From contig NZ_JAHWXO010000008.1 in the NCBI RefSeq assembly GCF_019857205.1, forward strand, positions 1 through 64,000: a stretch of 64,000 nt of DNA, written 5' to 3'. Positions 8,123 through 15,832 of this stretch are shown here, piece after piece. Both the position numbers and the translations under genes were made by a program. Below the pieces are notes generated by a model, which did not search any database, was not told the DNA's origin, and saw only the letters and a program-made list of their open reading frames with translations. The DNA comes from Qipengyuania pacifica (GTDB lineage Bacteria > Pseudomonadota > Alphaproteobacteria > Sphingomonadales > Sphingomonadaceae). Position 1 is the first letter of the stretch, and each line of letters starts with the position of its first letter.

Positions 8123-8575
8123 TTAGCCACGCTGCGCGTCGATATAATCGCGTACGAATTCTGCGAGCGCGGGTTGATCGCAGGCAAAGCCCATTTCTTG
8201 TGCTTGCGCGAGCGCGGCGTCGCCGCTGAGGTCATTTTCAGCCGCGACATGCATTATTGTGAAAGCGCCCGCTCGTTTTCCGGACGCGCAATGTACAAAG
8301 AGCGGGCCCGGTAGTGATTTGACGCAATCTCGGAAGCGGTCGACGAGGTCACCGGTCAGCGCATCGCCTGCGACGGGAATGTTGCGGTATTCCAAGCCAA
8401 GCGCAGTGGCTTTCTCACCCTCGAGCTGGGGAGTCATGGGCGCGTCGGGCTCGTTTTCGCAGCGCAGGTTTACCACCGACTTGTAGCCGGTTCGGGCCAG
8501 CTGCGACAGGTCTTCGCTCGAGGGGGGAGCCATGCCGACCGCATAGCGGTTACCGATCTGTTTCACGTCGTTCAT
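8123..8575 (-). CDS. DUF442 / Blh-type phosphatase-like protein
   Basis: This 150-residue protein has the dual-specificity phosphatase-like DUF442 fold, with the active-site loop FVHCASGKRAG. In Blh fusions this domain is thought to act as a sulfur transferase or rhodanese-like partner of the persulfide dioxygenase. I chose the start at 8575 because GAAGG lies eight bases upstream; a start at 8596 is in frame but lacks a site. The gene is the first of the minus-strand sulfur operon and shares a short regulatory region with the divergent bigR. Confidence 0.8.
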   Translation of the reverse strand: MNDVKQIGNRYAVGMAPPSSEDLSQLARTGYKSVVNLRCENEPDAPMTPQLEGEKATALGLEYRNIPVAGDALTGDLVDRFRDCVKSLPGPLFVHCASGKRAGAFTIMHVAAENDLSGDAALAQAQEMGFACDQPALAEFVRDYIDAQRG

Positions 8576-8620
8576 ATTCTCGCCTTCGTTTTGCAATGAC
8601 GCAACTTAGCGCCGTCAGAC

Positions 8621-8652
8621 TTGACTATATATGCATACCTTCGCATATATGC
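8621..8652 (+). promoter_or_regulatory. bigR promoter with two operator palindromes
   Basis: A TTGACT (8621-8626) and an ATATAT (8645-8650) fit a sigma-70 promoter with an 18-base spacer. Overlapping it are two AT-rich palindromes, TATGCATA (8630-8637) and GCATATATGC (8643-8652), likely BigR sites. The promoter lies so close to the ATG at 8657 that the message may be leaderless. The same region should repress the divergent DUF442 gene. Confidence 0.55.
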
Positions 8653-8656
8653 AACT

Positions 8657-8995
8657 ATGAAACCTGAAGACATGTATGAGCAGGCTGGCAAAGCACTTGC
8701 CCTTCTCAAGGCGCTGGGCAGTCACAACCGGCTGATGATTGCCTGCCAGCTGGTCGAAGGCGAGCGCAGCGTAGGTGATCTCGCCGATCTGCTGGACATC
8801 CGCGAGGCCGCTGCCTCGCAGCAGCTTGCGCTGCTGCGCAAGGATGGTCTGGTCACCCCGCGACGCGAAGGGCGAACCATTTACTACTCGCTTGCCGGAG
8901 ATGCGCCGCGCCGAGTGCTCGAAACGCTTTATGATCTCTACTGCAAGGAGCCAGGAGAGACCTTGTCGCCGGCCTCTGAATTGCCGCCTGAATGA
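8657..8995 (+). CDS. bigR: BigR/SqrR-type ArsR repressor
   Basis: This 112-residue ArsR-family winged-helix repressor has the recognition region DIREAAASQQLALLRKDGLV. It carries exactly two cysteines of note, Cys30 and Cys96, spaced 66 residues apart, the spacing of the persulfide-sensing pair in BigR (Cys42/Cys108) and SqrR. Formation of a polysulfide bridge releases it from DNA, switching on sulfide detoxification genes. The neighbours are the matching targets: DUF442, persulfide dioxygenase-like and TauE exporter genes. The start at 8657 is chosen over an upstream TTG at 8621 because the latter lies inside the promoter. Confidence 0.85.
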   Translation: MKPEDMYEQAGKALALLKALGSHNRLMIACQLVEGERSVGDLADLLDIREAAASQQLALLRKDGLVTPRREGRTIYYSLAGDAPRRVLETLYDLYCKEPGETLSPASELPPE

Positions 8996-9795
8996 TGGAG
9001 GCATCGTTCCTGCAGTATATGCTGTCGATAGGTTCGGGCGGACTGGTTGGCTTTGCGCTCGGCCTGATCGGCGGCGGCGGTTCGATCCTTGCCGTTCCCT
9101 TGCTGCTGTATGTCGTGGGGGTACGGGATATGCATGTCGCTATTGCGACCTCCGCTGCGGCAGTGACGGCAAGCGCCCTATTCAATTTGGTGTTTCATGC
9201 CAGAAACGGGACGGTGAAATGGCGCTGTGCCGGAACTTTCGCCACCTTCGGCGTCATCGGTGCGGCGATTGGATCGACGCTCGGTAAATTGACCTCGGGG
9301 GATCTCCTGCTGGGACTGTTCGGTCTGGTGATGGTCGCCGTCGGACTTGCAATGTTGCGTGATCGCAAGGGTGGCAGCGATCCCGACGTGAAGCTGACAT
9401 CGCAAACAGCGCTTCGACTTACACCGCGCCTTGCGCTGGGCGGCGTGTTGGTCGGTGCTCTCGCTGGTTTTTTCGGTATCGGTGGCGGGTTTCTGGTGGT
9501 CCCCGGCCTTGTCGCTGCAACGGCGATGCCAATCCTGAACGCGATCGGATCCTCTCTTGTCTCAGTCTCGGCGCTGGGCGCGACAACCGCCGCCAATTAT
9601 GCGCTTGACGGTCTGGTCGACTGGCACATCGCGGTGAGCTTTATCGTTGGAGGAGCAATCGGCGGTTTCCTGGGCTCACTGGCGTCTCGTCGCCTGGGTG
9701 ACCGCAAGCAGGCACTTACCCGCGTCTTTTCCTACACGATCATCGCGGTTGGAATATTTATTGTCGGCCAATGGCTGTTCTTCACGTCAACGTGA
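8992..9795 (+). CDS. TauE/SafE sulfite exporter family protein
   Basis: This 267-residue inner-membrane protein has about eight membrane segments and two GIGGG-type boxes (ALGLIGGGGSI near residue 25 and GFFGIGGGFLVVPG near residue 160), the hallmark of TauE/SafE exporters. It probably expels sulfite made by the persulfide dioxygenase. The ATG overlaps the bigR stop (ATGA), so the two are co-transcribed. Confidence 0.85.
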   Translation: MMEASFLQYMLSIGSGGLVGFALGLIGGGGSILAVPLLLYVVGVRDMHVAIATSAAAVTASALFNLVFHARNGTVKWRCAGTFATFGVIGAAIGSTLGKLTSGDLLLGLFGLVMVAVGLAMLRDRKGGSDPDVKLTSQTALRLTPRLALGGVLVGALAGFFGIGGGFLVVPGLVAATAMPILNAIGSSLVSVSALGATTAANYALDGLVDWHIAVSFIVGGAIGGFLGSLASRRLGDRKQALTRVFSYTIIAVGIFIVGQWLFFTST

Positions 9796-9916
9796 GCTGA
9801 CAGGCTGCGCACCATATAGCTGCCCGTCTGCATTCGCTGGTCGGATAGAGCAAAAACTGTGGTTCTGGGTCGTCCCTTATCTTCAGGGATCAGGCTCATC
9901 GCAGTCGCAAGTAGAT

Positions 9917-9946
9917 TTGACAAAAGCACCACGTGATGCCTATATA
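9917..9946 (+). promoter_or_regulatory. Promoter of the toxin-antitoxin pair
   Basis: TTGACA (9917-9922) and TATATA (9941-9946), with an 18-base spacer, precede a CAGGAGA ribosome binding site at 9952-9958 and the ATG at 9965. A short AT-rich region like this is typical for an autoregulated antitoxin promoter. Confidence 0.65.
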
Positions 9947-9964
9947 AGCGTCAGGAGATGCGAT

Positions 9965-10396
9965 ATGGCCAATGCGGCAGTTCAGCATGCCAAGGCTCCC
10001 ACGGGGCTTCAGACCTTTGCAGGCGACGGTGATCGCAATCGCCTCACTGGCGCTGCGGTCAAAGCCGTGTTGCGCCTTGCCGATGCTTGGGGTGCGAGCA
10101 ACGCTGAAGGCGCCGCGCTGCTTGGCGTCTCCGAAAGCACCTGGGACCGGATGAAAGCCGGAACATGGGAGGGCTCGCTCGGTCAGGACCAGTTGACCCG
10201 CGCGTCGGCGCTGATCGGCCTGTTCAAGGGGCTGCACCTGCTGTTTGCTAACGACATGGCCGACCGCTGGCCGAAGCTTGAAAACAGGGCGCCGGTCTTC
10301 GATCGCCGCTCGCCCATCCAGGCAATGATCGAAGGCGGTATTCCGCGCATGCTCGAGACCAGACAATATATCGACGCTCTTCGTGGCGGGCTCTGA
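9965..10396 (+). CDS. MbcA/ParS/Xre-type antitoxin
   Basis: This 143-residue protein has an Xre-like helix-turn-helix (LADAWGASNAEGAALLGVSESTWDRMKAG, about residues 38-66) followed by the MbcA/ParS C-terminal domain (LFANDMADRWPKLENRAPVFDRRSPIQAMIEGG). Such antitoxins bind a RES toxin and repress their own promoter. The stop overlaps the start of the RES gene by 14 bases. I chose the ATG at 9965 because it follows a clear promoter and ribosome binding site; the upstream open frame is read-through. Confidence 0.85.
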   Translation: MANAAVQHAKAPTGLQTFAGDGDRNRLTGAAVKAVLRLADAWGASNAEGAALLGVSESTWDRMKAGTWEGSLGQDQLTRASALIGLFKGLHLLFANDMADRWPKLENRAPVFDRRSPIQAMIEGGIPRMLETRQYIDALRGGL

Positions 10397-11159
10397 GGAG
10401 GCAGGCGCGCCGCCGCAGATTCGCGAAGCGTTCGAGCGGACGGTCCGACTCGTTTCGAGCGCGCGTTTGCGCGAAGCGGTCATGGCTCCGCTTGCCGACA
10501 GTAACGAAGATCTCGCGCTGCTCGCTGAAATAGAGGGGGCGACGAGCTCGCGGCTAATTGCTGAAGAGCGCGGGTTTGGCGAACTGACAGCCGACGAACT
10601 GGTTCACGGCGTGCCGCATGCCAGATTTATCAATGCGAGCTTTGCTTATGCCAAACCGCGCGAGCCCAATCGCTTCAACCCCGCGAACCGCGGGGCATGG
10701 TATGCCGCGCTCGGTGTCGAGACCTGTATTGCCGAGGTCGGCCATCACCTGACACAGGCGCTCGCCGATGCCGGCGATTTCGATGCCGTTGTCGAATATG
10801 GCGAGATGATTGCCAGCATGGCGGGCGTCTTCATCGATTTGCGCGACCTGCCTGGTCACCCGGCCCTCGATCCGGACAAGACGAAAGGCTATCCTGTCGG
10901 CAATGCTCTAGCGGCGCAGTCACGCGCCGCCGGCCATAACGGCATTATCTATCCTTCGGTCCGCCATGCGGGCGGAACCTGCATCGCGGCCTTGTGGCCC
11001 AATGTCGTGCAATCGGTCGCGCAAGGAGCAATGTACCGGCTGACTTGGTCTGGCAATCCTGCCTTTGATTGGGAAGCAATCAAGCCGCGTGCATCACCAT
11101 TACTAAAAGGTCCCTATGAATCGGACGGTCAAGGCAAGCGATCTGGTCGGATTGTTTAG
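10383..11159 (+). CDS. RES-domain toxin
   Basis: This 258-residue protein has the RES domain: FAYAKPREPNRFNPANRGAWYAA, then CIAEVGHH and, near residue 190, the HNGIIYPSVRHAGG segment holding the serine. RES toxins related to ParT and MbcT modify NAD+ or a PRPP-related protein and stop growth unless bound by the Xre-type antitoxin. The start is a GTG at 10383 inside the antitoxin gene. A stabilisation role for the element is likely. Confidence 0.85.
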   Translation: MAGSEEAGAPPQIREAFERTVRLVSSARLREAVMAPLADSNEDLALLAEIEGATSSRLIAEERGFGELTADELVHGVPHARFINASFAYAKPREPNRFNPANRGAWYAALGVETCIAEVGHHLTQALADAGDFDAVVEYGEMIASMAGVFIDLRDLPGHPALDPDKTKGYPVGNALAAQSRAAGHNGIIYPSVRHAGGTCIAALWPNVVQSVAQGAMYRLTWSGNPAFDWEAIKPRASPLLKGPYESDGQGKRSGRIV

Positions 11160-11487
11160 TTGATATGATTTATCGAACCCAAAGCTTCTGCAACCAAGTG
11201 GGATGCTGACCGGTGGCGTTTAGATCTTCGCGCGTAGGAACGAGCATTGGCCAATGACGAGAGTGGGGCCGTGAGCTGACCTTCCGCTTGTGGCGAGAAG
11301 GGCTGCAGAGCTGACGCTCACCAATGAGATTTGATGATTCTCAAAATTCAAAGGAAGCGCGCATTTAACGTGCACTTCCCCTGGTCAGACCCGCCGTACT
11401 CCGTCTGCGTTACCAAATTCACCTCACCGATTGTCTGAACGCAACAGCCGACAAAAAATATCAACATAGACTTTTCTTGGGGGGATA
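11160..11487. other. Intergenic region before the TonB receptor
   Basis: I see no gene and no lasso precursor in these 328 bases. The last part is AT-rich and ends in a GGGGGGAT ribosome binding site immediately before the ATG at 11488. It should contain a FecI-type promoter for the receptor gene, but I cannot place one with confidence. Confidence 0.4.
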
Positions 11488-14049
11488 ATGATCCGAACAC
11501 TCGCAGCCGCACTAGCCACGACATCCTGCATCGTTGCCCTGGCAACGCCTGCTGCCGCGCAGACTCGGGAGTACGACATCGCCCAAGGCACACTGAAAGA
11601 TGCACTCGACGCCTACATACGTCAATCCGGACGGCAGGTTGTCTACCGTGCCGACCAGGTCCGAACAGCACGATCATCTGGTGTTCGCGGTTCATTCTCG
11701 CCCGAGGCGGCATTGGCAGCGCTGCTGGAGGGAAGCGGATTTGCATCGCGTATTGATGGGGAACTGATTGCGATTGTGCAGCTGGGGCGGAATGATCGCA
11801 GCACGTCCCCGGTGGCGGCAGAGGACAGCGAAAACACGACTGATAACGAGATCGTTGTTACCGGATCGCGAATCCGGGGGGCGCGGAGCACGGGCGAGGT
11901 CACGACTGTCGAGCGAGAACAGATCTTGGAGGCAGGCCAAGTCGATCTTGGGGAGACCCTCCGATCCTTGCCCCAAAACTTTTCCGGAGGTCAGAATCCC
12001 GGTGTCGGCTCGGGCGGTGGCCTGGTAAACGAGAACGTGAGTTCGGCGTCCAGTGCAAACCTAAGAGGTTTGGGGCCAGACGCTACACTTACTCTCCTGA
12101 ATGGGCACCGTCTGCCATACAACTCGGCGTTTCAGGGTGTCGATATCTCGGCCATCCCGATTGCGGCGGTCGAAAGGATCGAGGTCGTTCCGGATGGAGC
12201 ATCTGCGGTATATGGGTCTGACGCGGTTGGTGGCGTCATCAACGTGATCCTGCGTCGTGACTTCGAGGGCGTAACCACCTCGGGTCAAATCGGTACGAGC
12301 ACAGATGGCGGCTACTTCCGAAAGCAGGTCGACGTAGTGGCCGGGACCGTCTGGGACCAGGGCGGACTGGTGCTGGCGTATGACTTTGCTGACAACTCCC
12401 GGATCGAAGCGAGAGATCGCGATTATACCAGCATCCTTCTGCCCGAAACTACACTCTTCCCACCGATGACCCGCCATGCGGCGACGCTTGCAGGACACCA
12501 TAGAATTACGCCGGACGTAGAGATCGCGCTCGACGCATTGTACTCGTATCGGGAGTCAACAGTCGCCGGAGGTACGCCGACGCAGAAGTTCGAGCGCGAC
12601 AATTTGCTTGAAACATTTGCCGTAACACCTTCTGTCAAGTTCGATCTGGGTTCTCACTGGCGGGCGAACCTCGTCGCGGTGTACGGAAGCGATCGAACCG
12701 AGGTCTTTCGTGACACGATTCCTGCGGTAGGCGCCACAACTACGAACACCGTAAGATATACCCATGAGATTTTCTCGATGGAAGGTGGTGTGGAAGGGCC
12801 GTTGTTCAGCATTCCGGGTGGCGATGTCCGACTGGCGGCGGGAGCGGGATTTCGCAACAATCGTCTTGATTATGCTTTGATCACTCCCGGCCTGACCCCC
12901 GAGTTTGACGTCACTCAACGTTCGCGCTTCGCATATTCGGAATTGTACGTTCCGATTTTCTCCGATCAGAACTCCATCGACGGAATTGAGCTCCTGACTC
13001 TTTCTGCCGCCGTGCGATACGAGGATTATGAATCGCTCGATCGTCTCGCCACTCCACGGATCGGCGCGGTGTACTCACCGGTCGAGGGGCTGGTGTTCCG
13101 CGGAAGCTGGGCGCGGTCCTTCAAGGCACCGACACTGTATCAACAGAATTTCATTACCGAAGCCATCCTCATCCCGTCCACATTCTTTGGAGTGGGTTCG
13201 GGCTCGGATGCTCTGCTGCTGATCGGTGGCGGAAACCCCGATCTTACGCCTGAAAAATCGGAGAGTTGGACCCTAGGGTTCGAGTTCACACCCGATGCAC
13301 TGCCCGGCCTTTCCATTTCGGCATCCTGGTTCGATATCGACTACGAGGACCGTGTTGTAAGGCCAATATCCGGGAGTATCTCAGCTGCGCTGAGGAATCC
13401 GGGCTATGCAAGCTTGATCGACTTCTCACCTGATCCGATGGAATTGAATGCATTGATCGCCAGTGCCCAGTTTGGTTTGGAAAATTTCACGGGACAGCCA
13501 TACGATCCGGCGAATGTTGTCGTTCTCTACGACAATCGTAACATCAACGTCGCAGCCTGGAAGATCAAAGGAATTGACGCAAACATCGCTTGGCGTCGCG
13601 ATTTCGAAGGCGACAGGTCGTTTGGCATTGATCTGTCTGGTAGTTGGCTGAAAAGCGAGCAGCAGATCACGCCGGACTTGCCGCCTGTCCGGCTCGCAGG
13701 GACTATTTTCAATCCACCGCGCTTCAGAGGCAGGGGCACCGTTCGCTATCAAGCAGGTCCAATCACAACCAACGCAGCTGTCAATTACATCGGCGCGCTT
13801 GAAGATCGGCGTATTGCTCAAATCGAGCGCCTTTCGCCGAGCGCCACGATTGATTTCGGGCTGCACTACGAGCTAATCTCCGGCGAGAAGCGCGATCCAG
13901 GGCTCGAAATATCGATTACTGTTCAAAATGTTTTGAACGATAAGCCGAACACCATTAGCCAGACAGGCCCTACGGACACTCCATACGACTCAACCAATTA
14001 TTCGCCGATCGGTCGATTCATCGCGTTTGGTATAAGACGACATTGGTAA
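11488..14049 (+). CDS. TonB-dependent receptor with STN signalling domain
   Basis: This 853-residue outer-membrane receptor has a signal peptide (to about residue 24), a secretin/TonB N-terminal STN domain (residues about 28-95, QGTLKDALDAYIRQSGRQV), a TonB box region (NEIVVTGSRIRGARS), a plug and a beta-barrel ending IAFGIRRHW with terminal aromatic residue. The STN domain lets ligand binding signal to the FecR-like protein encoded downstream. Its barrel is closely similar to the receptor at 49.9-52.2 kb, which belongs to the lasso peptide locus. With the isopeptidase at 15833 this suggests import of a lasso peptide. A siderophore ligand is the alternative. Confidence 0.85.
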   Translation: MIRTLAAALATTSCIVALATPAAAQTREYDIAQGTLKDALDAYIRQSGRQVVYRADQVRTARSSGVRGSFSPEAALAALLEGSGFASRIDGELIAIVQLGRNDRSTSPVAAEDSENTTDNEIVVTGSRIRGARSTGEVTTVEREQILEAGQVDLGETLRSLPQNFSGGQNPGVGSGGGLVNENVSSASSANLRGLGPDATLTLLNGHRLPYNSAFQGVDISAIPIAAVERIEVVPDGASAVYGSDAVGGVINVILRRDFEGVTTSGQIGTSTDGGYFRKQVDVVAGTVWDQGGLVLAYDFADNSRIEARDRDYTSILLPETTLFPPMTRHAATLAGHHRITPDVEIALDALYSYRESTVAGGTPTQKFERDNLLETFAVTPSVKFDLGSHWRANLVAVYGSDRTEVFRDTIPAVGATTTNTVRYTHEIFSMEGGVEGPLFSIPGGDVRLAAGAGFRNNRLDYALITPGLTPEFDVTQRSRFAYSELYVPIFSDQNSIDGIELLTLSAAVRYEDYESLDRLATPRIGAVYSPVEGLVFRGSWARSFKAPTLYQQNFITEAILIPSTFFGVGSGSDALLLIGGGNPDLTPEKSESWTLGFEFTPDALPGLSISASWFDIDYEDRVVRPISGSISAALRNPGYASLIDFSPDPMELNALIASAQFGLENFTGQPYDPANVVVLYDNRNINVAAWKIKGIDANIAWRRDFEGDRSFGIDLSGSWLKSEQQITPDLPPVRLAGTIFNPPRFRGRGTVRYQAGPITTNAAVNYIGALEDRRIAQIERLSPSATIDFGLHYELISGEKRDPGLEISITVQNVLNDKPNTISQTGPTDTPYDSTNYSPIGRFIAFGIRRHW

Positions 14050-14221
14050 GCAATGAACTCTCAAGCCAATCTAGATAGCCCTTTTCACATTGGCGCAAGC
14101 AGCCGCGCGACCGTATCGTGGCTAGCTTTCCTCGCTGTCATTCTAATTCAGGGTGCCAACATGTTTCGGTTTTGCTTGTTCAAGGCTGAAGAGGTCTCCG
14201 TTCGCGGTTGCCGGCGATTAA

Positions 14222-14794
14222 ATGATTGACGACGACACTCTTCACTCATGGTTCGTGCGAGATATCCTGCCTCTCGAGAGAGGTTTGACAGGATATATCC
14301 GTCGGAATTGGAGGACTGCAGAAGACGTACTCGAACTGCGACAGGATATTTATGAGAGGGCATTGACTGGAGCACGAAGAGGCATCCCATCTAACTCACG
14401 TGCCTATCTGTATACTGTGGCCCGCAACCATCTGATCAACCAAGCGACAAAATCGCAGATCGTGAGTATTGAGGCGGTGGCCGATCTCGATACCGTCGAC
14501 CGGTCGCTCGACCTCTTCGAAGCCGAGCGGGTTTTGGATGCTCGAGACAAACTAAGGCTTGCCCAGACCGGTATCGACAAGCTTCCACCAAAGTGTCGTG
14601 AGATCGTGATCCTTCAAAAGGTGAAAGGATTTACCGATCGTGAGGCGGCAGAGATATTGGGCGTGTCTGTGGAGACCGTCCGCAGACAGATCAAGCTGGG
14701 AATGAAGGCGCTCATCGACCACATGCTGGGCGGATCAGGGCGGATCGTGCGAAGCGATTACCGAGCGCGCAAAAAGCGGGTGAAGAAGCCATGA
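14222..14794 (+). CDS. FecI-like ECF sigma factor
   Basis: This 190-residue sigma factor has region 2 (about residues 20-85, DVLELRQDIYERAL, NSRAYLYTVARNHLINQ) and region 4 (LPPKCREIVILQKVKGFTDREAAEILGVSVETVRRQI). FecI-type factors are released by a FecR-like protein when the outer-membrane receptor is loaded. It overlaps the fecR-like gene by four bases. No strong ribosome binding site is visible at 14222. Confidence 0.85.
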   Translation: MIDDDTLHSWFVRDILPLERGLTGYIRRNWRTAEDVLELRQDIYERALTGARRGIPSNSRAYLYTVARNHLINQATKSQIVSIEAVADLDTVDRSLDLFEAERVLDARDKLRLAQTGIDKLPPKCREIVILQKVKGFTDREAAEILGVSVETVRRQIKLGMKALIDHMLGGSGRIVRSDYRARKKRVKKP

Positions 14795-15765
14795 GGCGAC
14801 AGGCAAGCATCGAAAATCAGGCGCTCGACTGGCTTGTTAAGCGCCAAAGCCCGGAATGGGCGAGCGACGACCATGACGATCTCGACGCTTGGCTTAATGA
14901 GTCGATCGCGCACAAGGCTGCGTTCTGGCGAGCCGAGTATGGATGGCGGCAAACAGATAGGCTGCAGTCACTCGGCCTGAAGGCTGGTCTGGTCGCCGCT
15001 CGTAGCCAGGCTCGATTCCGGTGGATTCCTTTTGCAGCAGCTGCGAGTCTCGTCGCCTTTCTGGCGATCGGCGCCTTTGCCTTCGGACCCGACCTCGCCA
15101 ATCAGCCCCGTACGATTGTGCAGCAGGTCCAGCATCAGACTGCAATTGGCGGTCGTGAGGAGTTTGAGCTGCCGGATGGAAGCCGAGTGGAGCTGAACAC
15201 GAGTACTACGGTGCGCGCCGCAGTGTCTGAAGCGCGAAGAGAGGTCTGGCTGGATTCAGGAGAAGCATTCTTCGATGTTGTCCACGATCCAGATCGCCCA
15301 TTTATCGTTCATGCCGGGGGCAAAACGATAACCGTTCTCGGCACCAAGTTCTCTGTCCGGCGCGATGAGAGCCACGCGATAGTGAGCGTGCTTGAGGGCA
15401 GAGTGCGTATCGATGAGCTCGCCGGTCCTTCACACAAGGTGACGATTGTCGAAGATGGGGGCACTGCTTACTCGCGAAATTCGTCGATTCTTTTGGCGGC
15501 AAAGTCAGCGAAAAGAGTCAGAAATTCACTCGCGTGGCGAAAAGGGGAGCTGAGCTTTGAACAAGCGCCCCTAAGTGAAGTAGTATCAGAATTCAATCGC
15601 TACAATGAGACAAAGTTGTTAGTATCCGACGACGATGCGGCAAATATACTTATAGGTGGCTCGTTCAAGACATCGAGTACCGATTCTTTCGTGCGCTTGC
15701 TTCGCGATGCCTATGGGCTCAACATTCAGCGTGAAGGCGATACGGTGCGAATTTCGACCTACTGA
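14791..15765 (+). CDS. FecR-like anti-sigma/sigma regulator
   Basis: This 324-residue protein has the three FecR parts: an N-terminal cytoplasmic DUF4880-type region (ALDWLVKRQSPEW, DDLDAWLNESIAHKAAFW), one membrane segment (about residues 75-97) and a periplasmic FecR domain (EFELPDGSRVELNTSTTV, VWLDSGEAFFDV, VLGTKFSVRRDE) with a C-terminal STN-binding domain (LSFEQAPLSEVVSEFNRYN). It should pass the receptor signal to the sigma factor encoded just upstream, with which it overlaps by four bases. Confidence 0.88.
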   Translation: MRRQASIENQALDWLVKRQSPEWASDDHDDLDAWLNESIAHKAAFWRAEYGWRQTDRLQSLGLKAGLVAARSQARFRWIPFAAAASLVAFLAIGAFAFGPDLANQPRTIVQQVQHQTAIGGREEFELPDGSRVELNTSTTVRAAVSEARREVWLDSGEAFFDVVHDPDRPFIVHAGGKTITVLGTKFSVRRDESHAIVSVLEGRVRIDELAGPSHKVTIVEDGGTAYSRNSSILLAAKSAKRVRNSLAWRKGELSFEQAPLSEVVSEFNRYNETKLLVSDDDAANILIGGSFKTSSTDSFVRLLRDAYGLNIQREGDTVRISTY

Positions 15766-15832
15766 CGTTACCCAAATTGAAGCCAGGTTTGTCCTCTAAA
15801 CCAATGAAGTAGGTACCGAAGTAGGGGACAAA

